From contig LSRX01000472.1 of NCBI GenBank assembly GCA_001939145.1, positions 463,920-527,919 on the forward strand: 64,000 bases of DNA, given 5' to 3'. The notes under the pieces are model-generated. The model was not told the origin of the DNA. It saw only the letters and a list, made by a program, of their open reading frames with translations, and did no database searches. Source of the DNA: Symbiodinium microadriaticum (taxonomy: Eukaryota; Sar; Dinophyceae; Suessiales; Symbiodiniaceae). The position numbers and the translations under genes are program-made. Position 1 is the first letter of the stretch. Each line of letters opens with the position of its first letter. Of the stretch, positions 50,715 to 63,594 are shown one piece after another.

Positions 50715-52535
50715 ACCTGAGAGTTCTTCAAGTCTGGATCTCGCGAGCATGAGGGTGGACGTCGGAGGCCCTGCCTGAGCCCTTGGATAGCCTCCCAAGG
50801 TCATCCCAGGGCCTCCTTGCACCTGCAACGGAGATGAAGCAAGACTAGACATTGGGACGAAACGTGGAAGCCGACGCCTGAGAATAGCCTGCGCCCAGAC
50901 CGCTTCCGGGCACCTGCAGATCATCGTGTCACATGTGCAACAAGCTCAACTTGTCCTCAAACCAAAGGTACATGCAGCCTGCATAGAGCCGGGAAATGCA
51001 GAAGACGGTGTCTGCGCCGGAGAGCGATGCACAGAAGGCGCCTGCACATCGTTCGGGCACTCTTCTTGAGTCTGGACGGAGCCGTGGTGAGCCGTGAGCC
51101 AACGCCCAGATCAAACGAACGGTTCCAGGAAACTGCTTGAGACTTGGCCTGACTCGTCTGCGGCGAACGTCGACCTGGTTTCTCTCGAATGCCGGAGCAA
51201 TCTGTCAGGATCTGACACGATTTGCAACTGTCGAGTCGACATTAAACTGAATTCCACTCCACAGCTGCAGCTACAGTCAGTGCTAGGCTTCTGGCTCATA
51301 GTGTTTCCTAGCCTCTGGTCCATACCCTCGGTCACAGAACGGCAAAGACAGGCGGGACAGGATGGGACAAATGACAGCAGCACACATTCTGGACCCTATC
51401 TAAGTCCGACCGGTGTCACTCGCATGAAACGTGCTTTCGAATGCGAATCCAGGCTTCTGACAGGTCGAATTTGCAAGGTCCGTGGAGCTGCCTCTCACAG
51501 GCTTCCCCTACCAAGCCCGAGTGCTAGAAGGCGCTGCTTCTGGTTCCAACTCGCAGACGCACAACAGAAGGAACCCTGCGAGGAGTGGCGAAAGGACGAC
51601 GCGTTGCAGGCCCGGACGGTTGTCACGGCACAGACCCTTTTGTCCAGCAAGGTCTGCGATCTTTTCCTTCCGTTGCATTTTGCATCTGATGATCAGAAGG
51701 CATCTGCACCATGGCAGCAGCCGGCTTTCCCAACAAAAGCTCCCAGCAAAGTGCACTCTGTCAGGTCGCATCCCCTGCACGTGACTTTGCACAATCCAAC
51801 CTGAACTCTCAAAATCACATCATATCGCCTTCATCAACCAAGAACAACCGTGGGAATCACGTGAGCAGCATGTCTCACGAGGCGGTCTGGTATGGTGCAC
51901 ATTTCAGTTTGCCTTTAGCCCTTCGGGTGCATGTTGGGACATCGTCAAAATCCGGGAGATGACCCAAATCAGGAGCTTGCAGGTAGTGAGGCCACGCCGA
52001 TCATGCAATCGACGGCGAAGTGGCACGAAACTCGCTGGCGCTCAGATGCTGATCATCATCTGTGCTTCTACTGTAGGTGCTGCTCTGGTTACCCTTGCCG
52101 TGCAACCCTGCAGAATTATGGTGTGCGGTCTTATGCTCTCTCCCCATTCATCTAGGCCAAGGCTTTTCTCTTTCTCTGAGGATCTCAGGCTTGCATGGTA
52201 TCGAAACAAATAGGATCCAATATGCATCGGCATGTTCAGGCTAGGTGATTGAAAACACTGTCCAGAATATGACCACTCATAAACAGGGGATCGCAGTCCG
52301 ATCCCTGTCATTCCCTGTCGACGTGCTAGGGAAGGCGGCCTACTAAACAACAAAATCCCCGATCTGAACACTCCAAAAAGACACACGACGGGTCGAGCCT
52401 GCTGCTGCTGCTGGTGCTGTTGCATCTGCAGCTGCTGCTGCTCAAGCTGCTGCTGTGGATTCTGCTTTTGCGGGTGCGGCTGGTTCTGTTGGAGCTGCTG
52501 CTTCGTGGTGGGCGGCGAGACACTGCCGCGGCAGC
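50715..52535 (-). CDS. Exons of a Gln/Pro-rich protein (partial)
   Basis: The minus strand at 52535-52385 reads SVSPPTTKQQLQQNQPHPQK, then a Gln-rich run (QQQLEQQQLQMQQHQQQQQ). Farther on, QAPSVHRSPAQTPSSAFPGS (about 51055-50990) and LQVQGGPGMTLGGYPRAQAG (about 50835-50770) have the same disordered Q/P/G/S composition, so they may be exons of one protein. Such proteins are often transcription or RNA-processing cofactors, but nothing here fixes a role. The reading frame of the CAG-type repeat is chosen because the other two frames give Ser- or Ala/Cys-rich text without continuity. Confidence 0.4.
51060..52380. other. Spacer or intron without recognised gene
   Basis: A 236-codon plus-strand open frame (51094-51804) crosses this region but shows no domain and opposes the local gene direction. 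The stretch probably consists of introns of the Q/P-rich gene. Confidence 0.35.
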
Positions 52536-53289
52536 CCCCCTCAAGAACAGCGCACTGCTCTCACCAGATGAACCATGATCTTACCAGATGAAACATGCTC
52601 GCTGATGTATAAACATCTTGCAGCATTCGCAGATGATGCAACAGTATGTACCGTTCAAGCTTAGTACTGCTGTTGTTCACCGACCTGAAATCTTACGGTA
52701 CTCGAGAGAAGCCGAGAAGCTCATCACCTGCACGACGAACTACAGTCTTAAGCGGTGTTGTAAATTTGCCTCAGGAGCCCACACCGTGCTGGGAAGGAAC
52801 CAAAAGGCACCGAGCGCCCAACAGATCGCGACGGGATGCTGGTGCGGCTATGTTCCCTAGGCACACAAGTTGAAAGGTAAGCCGAAACGGATGGAAGGGC
52901 TGCTCAAGACTGTCGAAAGCTGAGGGCAAGTCGACAAGACGTCTTTGGTGTTAGTGTTGAGGCTATCCTGCCAAACAGCATGAATTATCAAATGTCTCCC
53001 GACCCTTCCACTAGCATCACCACCCCTACCACATTGTCACTGCCACAGCCATTGCCAACACCGGGATGAGGAGCTGGGGGCAGCACTTGGTTTTTTGCTT
53101 CCACAGGCCAAATGGCCAAATGTTTCGGTGCAGAACGCCTTTCGCCCACTTCTGCTGTCGCAGATCCCTGAAGTGCTTCCCTGCTCCTCAACTGTTAGAG
53201 ACATTTGGACGAAGGATAACCAAAGAAGCTTTTTCATTCTTGCCAAGTGAAAGATGCAGGGCAAAAGAGTGGTAGCATAGATCTTGGGA

Positions 53290-54150
53290 CCTGTATATGC
53301 ATAAATGTCTACACATGCACATACGCACAAGCACATGCATGCGTGCCATCATACATACACGCGTACATACATACGTGCACACGTGCACACATGTAAAATC
53401 ATGCAAACCTGCATACTCGCGTCCACACATGCATATATACATACACAAATCAATCCTTCCATCCGTCCTACAGGCATACAGGCGTGGGATTGACACATTC
53501 AGGTTCCCCTCACCGGTACCAATTCTGCACGCCGTAGTTGTGCCTTCTCTAGCACAGGCAAACGTATCGTGCGCGTGCCTACATCTTCTAAACACGTGTT
53601 CAACAAGACCTCAGCTTGTCCAGCCTGATGTACCTGTCCATACATTCTTTTTTGTTCAGGTAATTATGTACGCAGGTGCATAGGTGAGTGTACACATACA
53701 GATTTACATGCGACTGTCTGTAGAACAACAGATATGACAAACCCACTCGTATCCTGCCCTGTATACTTCTCTTTGCTTAGCGTGAGAAGCCGTCACAAAT
53801 GTCTGCAAATCAGAATGTCTATGCATTTCTGCAAATGTGAAGGTACGTGTGCATGTCCAGTTTAAGAGGCAGATTTGTACTTTACAACACATGACATGAC
53901 AAAACACCTAGATGTACAGATATACAAAAAGAGTTTGACTGTCTATGCGTACCCGTGCCAGCGATAGGCATACCAGTATGCATAAACAGATAAGTATGTA
54001 CATGAATGTGTACATGGATATGTACATGTAGATGTACACATATGTGTGGATGTGTATGCGCATGTATCACGCAAATGTATATATCCACATGTACTGGTGC
54101 GTATATGTATGTGTGAGTGTAAAGCATACATGTAGACACAGATATTTCGA
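53290..54150. repeat. Degenerate CATA/CACA/TGTA microsatellite-like DNA
   Basis: ACATGCATAC-, CATACATAC- and GTACATG-type words dominate 53290-53480 and 53970-54140, with unremarkable sequence between. His/Thr/Tyr-rich frames on both strands are artefacts. Confidence 0.7.
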
Positions 54151-54280
54151 TATTTACTCTCCAAACCCGTGTATCATATTTGGTGCTAAAGGCGGTCTCA
54201 TCCACACCCTTCTGCTCAACTACGCCAGAAGACAACGCCGGGGCGCCGGCAAGGCTGAAAACTATGTAGGCCGACAGATA

Positions 54281-54308
54281 CCCTAAACCCTAAACCCTAA
54301 ACCCTAAA
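54281..54308. repeat. Interstitial telomere-like array (CCCTAAA)4
   Basis: Four perfect CCCTAAA units with no flanking subtelomeric character visible. This is the cleanest of the telomere-like tracts in the window. Confidence 0.92.
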
Positions 54309-54794
54309 TCCGAGTGCCCTCTGCAAAGGCTCGCCTGGAGAGCTGCAGCACCAGCCGTGAGTCCTGCTTTGTCTCATGCGAGGACACTGGTCAGAGCTTG
54401 GTCTTGTTCTGCTGTGCTCTGACCATGATATACGTACTTCCTCCGTGGACATGGAAGAATGCAGACCGAAGCAATCAGAATCCAAAAGGTGTCATCTGGG
54501 GCCTTCGTCAACACGCTTGATCAACGAATGCAGGCGTACCTGCAAGAACAATGCGGCCAACACCGCGATTCTCTCCTCGATTCCCAGCTTGAGCAAGACC
54601 GGCCTTTGTTTGATCAGTGCGTTCCCTCATCGCCGCGGCCCCTTGTGACAAACCATCGTCAATGCGGCCTCGACATTGGGACAGACTTTCGCCAACAAAA
54701 TTAAAAGCTTGGTGTCGCTGCAAGCTGACGATAACTCGGTGCCCAGCCAATCAGGCCTGCAAGCAGCCACAAAATCACAGGAGCTTAACATCGA

Positions 54795-54882
54795 GTGAAC
54801 CATCAAACAGCTGAACAACCGGAAACCGCTCGCAGCCTTTCATTGTCTTGTCCAGCTCGCTTGCCAGTGTGTTGATGCTGGC
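54795..54882 (-). CDS. Exon of an unidentified protein
   Basis: A polypyrimidine stretch and CAG acceptor (minus strand, just before 54882) lead into ASINTLASELDKTMKGCERF, helical and well behaved. An upstream stretch (about 54960-54900) reads LLPFEKELQPLQSHFF. No family was recognised. Confidence 0.35.
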
Positions 54883-54974
54883 CTGCAAAAAAGGGTTGGG
54901 TGAGAGCGACGAACCAATAAAGAAGTGTGACTGGAGTGGCTGCAGCTCCTTTTCAAAGGGGAGCAGCATCAAAA

Positions 54975-56065
54975 CTTAAGACCTCTGAAACCGACCCCGT
55001 CCCACCCCATCCCCTCATTCCCACTCTTTTGCGAGTCAAAGATCGCATCCAGTGCAGATAGCATCTCTGGGTCTGCACATGTCTCGGCACACTGTAATCT
55101 CATCACCCCAAGAGTCCGCGAGATCGCAGTCTCTCTCCTCTACACGGGGATCACAGCGACTTGCAGCTGAGGATTCCGCATGACATAAGGCATTTTGCGG
55201 CGGGGTTGCTGATCCCCCACCTGCTCCATCCTGCTCCTTCCCTCACAATCCCTCCCATCCCTGAGACATTTTTTGGATTTTTTCGGGATTTGAGCCCTCG
55301 AGAATCAATGTTGCTCGCTTTGGTTTTCTTTTCGGGGCTTCAGGAACGCGGGTTAACACCTGCGCCGTGGAAGCCTGCAAAAAATCCACTCGTTCGCGGA
55401 GCTCTGAGTTGTACGGGTCATAGTCTCTCTCACATCTGGGACGCTCTGCAGAGTTTGGCGACGTGACATCGCACTTCTTTGCGCAAAAGGCATGCGTTCA
55501 TCCGGCACTCGTGAGGGGTGCTTGAAGAATCAACGAAAGTGCCAGGCCGCACTGTTCTTCCCCAGCCGAGCCGTTGAACCCCACGACTGTACCGAGCCCT
55601 GAACCACATAACCACGCACGGGCTTGCTGCAGACTAATATTTGGGGGCGACGGATTTACGCCGCACAACGGGGAGTAGCAAAAGTGGTAGAACCCCTTGC
55701 ACGTCCTAACAACCTTAAGGTCTTACATGCGTCTTGAAAAACTCTACACTCATCCTACACACAAAACTACAACCGGAAGACTCTCAAAGCCTTAAGCCCC
55801 AAAGCCCCGAAGCCACAAAACCCTTAAACCTCAAACACAAACCTAAAAACCCAGACTCTACCGTGTGGTGCTCTCTCTTTATCTGTGTCTCTTTCTTCCT
55901 TCCGTGAGGCTTAGTGCACTCAGGAATGCGGCAATCTTGGGTTTCCGAGGCACAGACGACTGAACAGACTTCCTCTTCATCTTCTTCTGAGATTGAGGGG
56001 TCGGCAAACCCAGGCTCTGAAAGCTGTACAGGCACGTCATGAGAACCCACCTTCTCTTCCCCGAG
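54975..56065. other. Spacer with degenerate CCCAAA/CCCTTAAA words
   Basis: No gene recognised. From 55790 to 55855 there are irregular CCCCAAAGCC, CCCTTAAACC and CCTAAAAACCC words, a decayed telomere-like or related tract. Confidence 0.4.
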
Positions 56066-56069
56066 ACCC

Positions 56070-56335
56070 CAGCTACAGTTTATTTTCCAAGTGCTGAATG
56101 AGTGCTGGACTGAATCGATGCTTTCTCGAGCTTCCCCCTCTCTTCTTCCTTCCTTCCCCGAAGCAAGAAAGGCTCTCTTCCCCTCCCTCCCCTCTCTCTC
56201 TCCCTCTCGCCTCGCCTCGCGGTCCTTGCGCTCGGCCTTCAAGCTCTCCTCCACCGTCGCCATCCTGGCCTCGAGGAGCTCCCGCATCCGCCTCTCCTGG
56301 GCCAGCTCGCCTCGGTTCGCTCTGCGTTGGCACGG
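56070..56335 (-). CDS. Charged coiled-coil exon
   Basis: The minus frame reads ELAQERRMRELLEARMATV, then a Lys/Arg/Glu-rich stretch (ESLKAERKDREARREGE) with heptad-compatible spacing, followed by a Ser-containing tail. Strong coiled-coil character; no family. Alternative frames are Gly/Arg-rich and less convincing. Confidence 0.4.
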
Positions 56336-57244
56336 GAAGGGCGGGCCCGGGAACCCCCGACGGGAAAGCTTCTCCTCAAAAACACCAGAAAAGGCAGCTT
56401 GGATGTTTCAGGAAACTTCACGGAAGCTGGACTGCGGTGTAATCGACAAACTGTCCAGAAACGAGGGTTGAGCCCAGTAACCCCGAGCATCAACGTACCG
56501 CTGACATGAAAGACAGAAGGCGACAGCTACAGTTCCAACAGGAGTCGACAGCAGATTCTCTACGTGTCCTTTCTCGGCATCAGCTTCTTGGCCACATCCT
56601 TGAACACCTAGATAAAAAAATTCATAACCATGGAAGTTACTCAGCTTATGTATATCACTGGTCATAATATTATATCACAAGGGTGGCATTGGTTTGCATC
56701 GTGGAACGACTGTCCCGGACAGACGAAGCGCTGCTGCAAACAAACTCGCAGCAGTTGGTTTGCCTACGATCCGGCCAAGCCACCATCCAATCGTGCCACA
56801 AGGGCACGGAGACCGGAGTCACCAGCCACACCGCCTGTCAAAGGTGCAATGTCATGCACAGCAGCTCCGCTGCTGAACAGACATGTGACACACACACTTA
56901 GAAGTTGCAGTGCGAGAGAAGCTGCAAGGGATGAAAGCCTTTAACCTTAGTCGCCAGGCTACCTCATACCTCAAAGCCTGCAACCCCTCAATATGATAAG
57001 TTCCGCAGGGAGCAACTTGCCGTCGGATCAGTGTGAGCAGATTGCTCTACAATTACTTGACTTGTTGGTACCGGTGATACATGCTGGAAGCACAATGTGA
57101 AGGGTGGGCTCCCAGAAGGTTCCTTGCCCGTGATACACAAACGAACTGTGGGCTCTGCGTTGACAGAGAGCGGAGCCTCCCAAGTCGCTGCACTCTGCTT
57201 TGACTCGGCGATGTAGAACTGCAACATCCTGCAGCAAGCTGCAA

Positions 57245-57340
57245 CAGTCATTTTGCTGTACATCAAGTTGATCACAGCTCCCGCCTCCTCGAGCCAGGCA
57301 ATCCGCCTCTCGACGTTGGCACTCCTTGATGTGAGGGCTT
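57245..57340 (-). CDS. Short helical exon, unidentified
   Basis: The minus frame reads LTSRSANVERRIAWLEEAGA and continues NLMYSKMTVAACC. It has protein-like composition and helix periodicity. Boundaries and family unknown. Confidence 0.3.
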
Positions 57341-57833
57341 CGCATTAGTGCTTTGCTGTGATTACGGGCGGACTTCGCTTGCAGCCAAAGGGCTGCCGCG
57401 AGGTGCCTCCCGCGCTGGTGTTCAAGTCACTGCCAGCCTGGTGCCGGAGTCAAGAGAGCCGCGGAGCCCATCACCGCTATGCCGCGCTGCCTGGGAGGAG
57501 GCCGAGATGGCCTTGCCAGGTCCCGGTCCGGTGATGGCCTCGCGAGAATGGAGAATGCTTAAGCGACGCAGACGCAGGCGACGCCGCACCTCCATCAGCT
57601 TGCTCTGATTCCCCTGCTTGCTCTGCGCTTTGGCACAGCCAGGATCCCATGAGCTGAGGAATCGAGCAGCAAAGCGACGGCGAGGGCAACATGAAGCGGT
57701 TCGCGACACATTCCTTGTTCAAGAACCGGACTTGTGCGTCCTGCTACCTGGCACGCGAGTTTCCCTTTTGATGGGTCGTGGCTCTCCCCTGCACAATGCC
57801 CCAGACATCACTGAGTGAGACACGGAAGGCATC

Positions 57834-58710
57834 TCAGCATGTCACAGTACCAACCCGGACGAGAAAGCGAACACTTGGCCCGGGATCAGCCGATGGACAA
57901 CAGCCCGAGGCTTGCTGCGCGTCTCCTTCATGTCGGTACATAGCGCTGGGTAGCTTCGCAATCCTCCAGGCTGCAGCCTCATCCGACAAAAGTGAAGGAA
58001 GAAGCTCTAAACTACCAGGCTCTGGTAATTTTCCGACAAGTTGCCCATCAGGACGTCTGTCTGAGTCCTTGATGGATGCATCAATTCCATCTGACACTTT
58101 CCTGCATGGGACAGCCACGCTGACAAAATGCCAACCCGTGCCAACAAGTTGCTCGCCGGTCTTGTTGTCAATGACCTTCGTCGGCCAGAGAAGCACTAAA
58201 CATAAGTGAAAACATCCTGAGAAGACCAAAAAAACAGACCGATGGAAGACTGCACCACAGTTTGGTCCGAAAAATGCACTGTGCGGCAACGGTCCCGGCT
58301 ACACACACCAATGCACCCGTCTTTGCCCTGGGAACCCCGGGTACCAAACTATTGGGAAACCATAAATTTCAGCAACTGAGCCAAGCGCGACTTCTTCGTC
58401 CTCCTTGCCGCAGGCTGCGAAAGCAAAGGTATGCCCTCACGCCGCTGCTCTGCGTTAATCCGAAGTTTCGATCTTGGCCTGTACAATCTCTTAAATGCAC
58501 CGCATGCTGAACATCAGCAAGGTGTCCTCGATGCCTTTTGCCATGGGTGGATCCGTGGACATGTAGCCTGACAGGCTTGCATGGCTGACAGCTAGCTGGA
58601 ACAGGCGAGGCCGGCATAGTTCTTGCCATGCCGGCGTCACGCGTCCAACCGAGTCCCGGGCACTGAGTCGCTTGCTCAAAGACAGGCGCAGCGTTTCCTG
58701 CAAGTCTGCC
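57834..58710 (-). CDS. Possible exons downstream of the helicase gene
   Basis: Two minus frames are protein-like: MADLQETLRLSLSKRLSARD (58712-58650) and TKVIDNKTGEQLVGTGWHFV (about 58195-58135). They lie just downstream of the SNF2-type exons and could be its C-terminal part or a separate gene. No domain was recognised. Confidence 0.25.
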
Positions 58711-58984
58711 ATGATCAGTCGAGGCTTTGCAATGTGTGCCTACCCCTTCTATGTGCTCCCTTCCTGCTTCGCCGACATCAGCCTGACCAAAGAGAGCAGT
58801 CAAAATGTGGGGGTAGACATGCTGCGAAATCGCAGCAGCTTCCAGACGGTGTCGAATACGCTCCCAACCACCAAGAGAGTTCCCCAGCCTCAGCATCGCA
58901 GTCAAGCTCGCTCTCCGAGTCCTGCACACCATGCCGAAACTTATGTCAAGCTCGCAGACGGGGGTTCAGGTTTGAGGTCGATTT

Positions 58985-60735
58985 CTCAAGCCAATCTGTT
59001 GCAGTGCAAGGTCCTGCTCGGCCGCCTCATGGATTTGGATCTTCACGGCTTGACGTTCCCACAGCTCCTTTTGATGCTCCTGCGAGGGGAAGCGAAAAGC
59101 TTCCTCTGCTTCCACTAGCAGGGGCATCAGAATCAAAGCTCGCCCCGGCAGCATGACCTCCGTAATCTGTTGCTCAATCGTGTCCAGCGTCACGAAACGC
59201 CAAATGTGAATCCTCAATTATTGCATGGGCCATGACCAAACCAATACAGTGGCCGCCTCGAAAAATTTAGCCGAGCCTAATTGGATGCTCAAACAATAGT
59301 CTTTGGCGGGTAGCTTCTTCTGTTGGCCAGGGCGACGCACGCGTCCAACAGCCTGAGCAGGCAGAAACCGACCAGAGTTCTTGCTCGGATAGGCGAGTGA
59401 CACAAAACATGAAGGTGCCTGCATCTCGAAGGCCACAGCCTCCTCTTGAGACTGTGCCTGGGTGGCGAAAAGCTATGTACTCTGTTGCTGTCGTGTTTGA
59501 TGGCTTTGCTGCACCACCAGTTGCCTCCATCGGATGAACGATGAGCACGTGGTTGGCAGCCTTGGTGTCTCCACATTCTACACCCCACGTGCACATGGAT
59601 GCTTGAGTCATATTGGTGCCAGGAAGCTGTGAGGTTAGTCCCGCTGGCTGACTCCTCGAGCGAGAGAAGCAGCATGCGCGGTCCGGAGTCTTCGTACTGG
59701 AAGCGCCTAGCTGCACGAGACCGCAGGCATGTCACACTGCAGGCACAAGGGTGCAAGCGGGCTCTGCCCTTGAGCATTGCGCCTGAGCGCGGCCTGCCGA
59801 CCCCACACGCTTCCCTGCAAGACGTGGTGAGGCACCTGGGTGAAAGCCCGTGCTGCCACCACTACGCAAAGGACTCAAGCTAGGTCCTAGGTTCCAAACT
59901 CCAAACTCTTCCAAGGCCGAGCTGATCTGGCACGATGCATTGAGTAGGGAATCCATGATCCTACACCCTGTATGCAGTCGACGTGCATGCGGTTAAGTTT
60001 AAGCACCTTGGCCAAACTAAACCCAAACCCGTTTAAGCACGCACCCGGTCAAAGCCGACAACCTTTAGTTTAAATGCCTCACAGGTTCCCTTAACCTACC
60101 TCAGCACCTCAAGCTCAACCTTGCCTAGCCAGCAGTACATGGATGCTCATGCAAACCGACTCCAAGTGCTCGCATGTGGAGTGCCTGCCTTTCGCTTTAA
60201 GTCTTCCCATTGGACGAAGCAGATCATCTTGGCCGCAGGATCTGCCTGCCTAGGTGAGCAGCAGATGCCTGCAAAATCCTAAGCTCTCGCAGAGGAGCTT
60301 CCGCAGCTCGCCATTCTACTATACTTGACTCCGCACCGGAGAAGAGCCAAAAAACAACCAAAGCTCTTCTTGAACTTCTTGACCTTCGAGGATACAAGTA
60401 GCGAACGAAAGTGCTTAGGTACAGCTACGTGTCGATGCTTTCATTCCCGGTCGTGGTCAAAGGCTGATGATGTTTGGCGCATCTCAGACCGCCGTGCAAG
60501 CTCAGGTTCAAGCTGGATCTTCTGTGTGTGCTTCACAAGCCTCAGGGGCCAACGCACAGCCGCAACTCAATGGGCGTTGAAAGACGTGTTGGCAGCACAT
60601 AAGACATGGGGAATGGCTCGAAAATCCTCCACTCTTTCTGTCGATCGGTCACCTCACGACTTGCGTTCAAGCAGCGTCTCAATCTTCGAACCGTACTTTG
60701 CGAATTTTGATCCTGCCCGCGGCATGGATACAACA
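58985..60735 (-). CDS. SNF2-family helicase/ATPase, C-terminal half (split exons)
   Basis: SNF2-type helicase C motifs occur in order: SKFAKYGSKIETLLER (about 60720-60665), RMLLLSLEESASGTNLT (motif V, 59678-59628), AANHVLIVHPME (59560-59525), AQSQEEAVAFEMQ (59457-59419), AVGRVRRPGQQK (motif VI, from 59352) and IHIWRFVTLDTIEQQI (59212-59165). They join seamlessly when 66-67-bp introns with GC donors and AG acceptors are removed (59561-59627, 59458-59524, 59353-59418). The next intron (59213-59317) would have a GA donor. The composite matches Rad5/Rad16/SHPRH-like ATPases that remodel chromatin or act in DNA repair. The N-terminal ATPase half was not found and would lie to the right. Confidence 0.75.
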
Positions 60736-60799
60736 GGCACGAACGGGATCCGCACCAACACGACAAAGCTTGCTGCCTTCGTCCTGTAGCTCCTCGAAA

Positions 60800-63590
60800 G
60801 CTTCGGCTTGCGATGCATGCAAGGTGTCCTCTCAGGGAAGAGAACTCAACTTGGATCTGGCCTCATGACTTCCGCATGTCACAGCGGATGTCCTGGAAAG
60901 AGGACAGGCTTCTAAGCTTGTCTTGCAGCCCTGCCTTCCAGCTACCAGGCTCATCAAAGCACACAAAAAGCAACTAAGTGAACCGGCACCTGGGACGCCT
61001 GCAAGCGCTGCACTGAGCAAAGAAGGTCTTCCTGGTTGCCGTGCAAACCGATGCCTAAATCTGCGACGATATGCTGTCACAGCTACGCAAAGCAGCCCGC
61101 CTTCCATGCCTTCAGAAACTTTTGCAAGTTCTGGGCATTCTCCTACAGCATATGTCAGGCCACAGCAAGCAACGACTGATTGCTGAAGGACGTTACTTGC
61201 CACGACTTCCGCACGCTGACTTCACACAACTCAGCGTGTTCCTTGTGGTCTCAGTTCCCCGCCGCCACTAAACCGCTAGATGTGGCAACAATTCGGAAGA
61301 CTCTTCTACAACGCAAAATCTGACTTGAAGCAAGCTACTCGAACACTGCGCCATTTCCAGTTGGTCGCTGCCAGCTCGTCGGCATGCTCCTGAGATTGCA
61401 GGGAAAGCGCACAACCCACATGCCATGTCGACCACTGGCTTCGGGAATATTCAAGAACTGCTGCGAAAGTCTAGGATGCACAGCTCACTCAGAACACGAA
61501 AGCACTGCAACGCCGCGCGAAACACATGACAGCTGGCTCGGGCTTGCAACTCCACTTGACAGCTGTTCGATTCGTACACGCTTCCGCCCAAGGTCAGTCC
61601 TCCTCGCTGCCGGACCATTGGGGCATTCCCAAGTGCTTCCGCAGTTTTGCACATCTGCCGTGAGGTCAGAAACTTGAACCCTTGATACATAGCCCAAAGG
61701 CAAGTGCTCCGGGCCTCGCAGGCGGATCACGCCTTTGACACGGAAAGACGGCCACTGCCTGTTTCATGGCCTCCAGCAGAACCGGCTACAAAACCTGTCT
61801 TGAGAGAACTGCGTGCACATGTCCAAGGACGCAGCTTCCTGTACTCTTCCGGCACCCGCATCCAAACCTCAGGTCACTGTGAAAAGTGGACCCGCGCACG
61901 GACTGGAGAGCAAATTCGACACGTGCAGGCTGCCCGGGTTTCTGCTGTTTCTTCGCCGGGTAGCCTTTTGAGGAACAAGAAACTGCACTTAGTGCGCACG
62001 GGTGTCTGCGATGTATTCAAGGCACCGCGCTGCCGTCTGCAAGACTGCAATGCCATCGAGACAAAAGTATCCGAGCATCATGTCTACGTACCAACACAAC
62101 ACAACCAACAAGAAGCAAGCAAGAAATGAACGATGCGAAGAGATATGCCAAGTCTGTGCGATCATTAACCTTGTCTGACAAGATGAGCTTCGGAGCGGCT
62201 TTAATATTCAAGGCAAGCATCTGTCGAAATGGAAAGACGCCCTCCAATCGCAGCTTTAGCCCTCTTACCAACCGAGTCCAAACCCGGCTGGGATCCTGGA
62301 CCTACATCTGCATCAAGCATGTCCAAGATCTTCTTCCACTCCACTTCTGCATTGCCTGCCGGCCCGTGAGTGTTTACACTGAAACCACCGCAACGAAGGC
62401 GTGGAGGCCAGTGCAGGTAAACGAAATGTGGATAACTGTTCTTATTAACAGTATTGTGCTATTGTTCTGGCTGACATTGTTGCTGTTGCTGTTACCGCTT
62501 TAGCTGCCGCTCTGCTGACTACTGCAGCAAGGCTCGGAGTTCTCAATCGTGTCGCCATTTCTGTGACCATAACTCCCATCAAAATCAAGTTTTCTTAGAG
62601 TTATATAGACTCAACTGGTGTTTATGTTGGTGAACAAGCTATGACAGATGATGCTATATTTGCCTTTGATTGTCGCATTCCTACGCCAACACGCACTGCA
62701 CCTAGGAGGACGACGACTACTACAGCTACCACTGCTACCTTTTATTGGGCTAGGAAGGTGTTGCACGGGGTCCAGGGTCCAAGGAAGTTTTGAGGGTTTT
62801 GAGCGTGAGTCTAGTGTCTAGAATCTTCACGTTTAGTTTCTTGTCTTCAAGATTATGAAACCTTAGCATTTCTAGCCGCTGCACACTTGCTTGCCCTTGA
62901 AGGCTCTAGAACGCATGCTATAAGACGGATGGCGGAAAGAACCATAATCCGGTTTACAGGGCTAGGAACGAACCCGAAAGCTAATTGCAGGAAGGAATAT
63001 GCTTTTGATGGCATACTTCTTGCCTCGGTTAATGGAAACAATTTCGGTTTGGGGTTTACAGCTCGCAAAAGTTTTGCGACAGTGCCTCTAAACTAAGTGG
63101 TTGCGCTTGAATTTGTGCTATAGTTGCAGATGTAGTCCTCATGCAAACGAAAGATTAAGCTTTGTTGGCCAACGAAACAGAGAAGAAATTCTAGTCTTGA
63201 GATCTTGCAGCCCCAAACCCTAATCAGCCGCAAGCCCAAACCCCAAAACCTCACGGCCTAAACAACACGAAGGCACGGACAAAAAATACCTGAACAGCCT
63301 AATCACTTGGCTTGTGCTTTGTTGGTAGGGGTTGTGATTTTTTGAGGTTTGGCAGTTCAGAGCTTCGGGTCGTCGAAAGACTGTCGGAATCGGAATGATG
63401 GATAATCTTGCCCAATCCTCAAGGGTGAGAAAGTGAATGTGCACGTGCTTGCCTCCTTCTTCGGCGTCCTGGTACCAAGAGGCAGAGACCTTGCCTTGTC
63501 TGTGGCGCGGATCAAGGAAATGCATCTTGCCAGGTACTGAATCTACTACGCAGTAATACGTGTACTACCTAGTCACCTAGTCTAGATGCT
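60800..63590. other. Region with weak minus-strand exon-like stretches
   Basis: Stretches such as QNLQKFLKAWKAG (about 61120), QSQEHADELAATNWKWRSV (about 61390) and EWKKILDMLDADVG (about 62340) on the minus strand could be upstream exons of the SNF2-type gene, but no ATPase motif was found among them. At 63205-63250 there are CCCCAAACCC-type telomere-like relics. An ACG/ACT/ACC triplet stretch lies at 62706-62740. Confidence 0.3.
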
Positions 63591-63594
63591 ATCA

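Noticed and set aside
51094..51804. 236-codon plus-strand open frame as a gene
   Set aside because: No domain, opposes the local gene direction, and lies between exon-like segments of a minus-strand gene.
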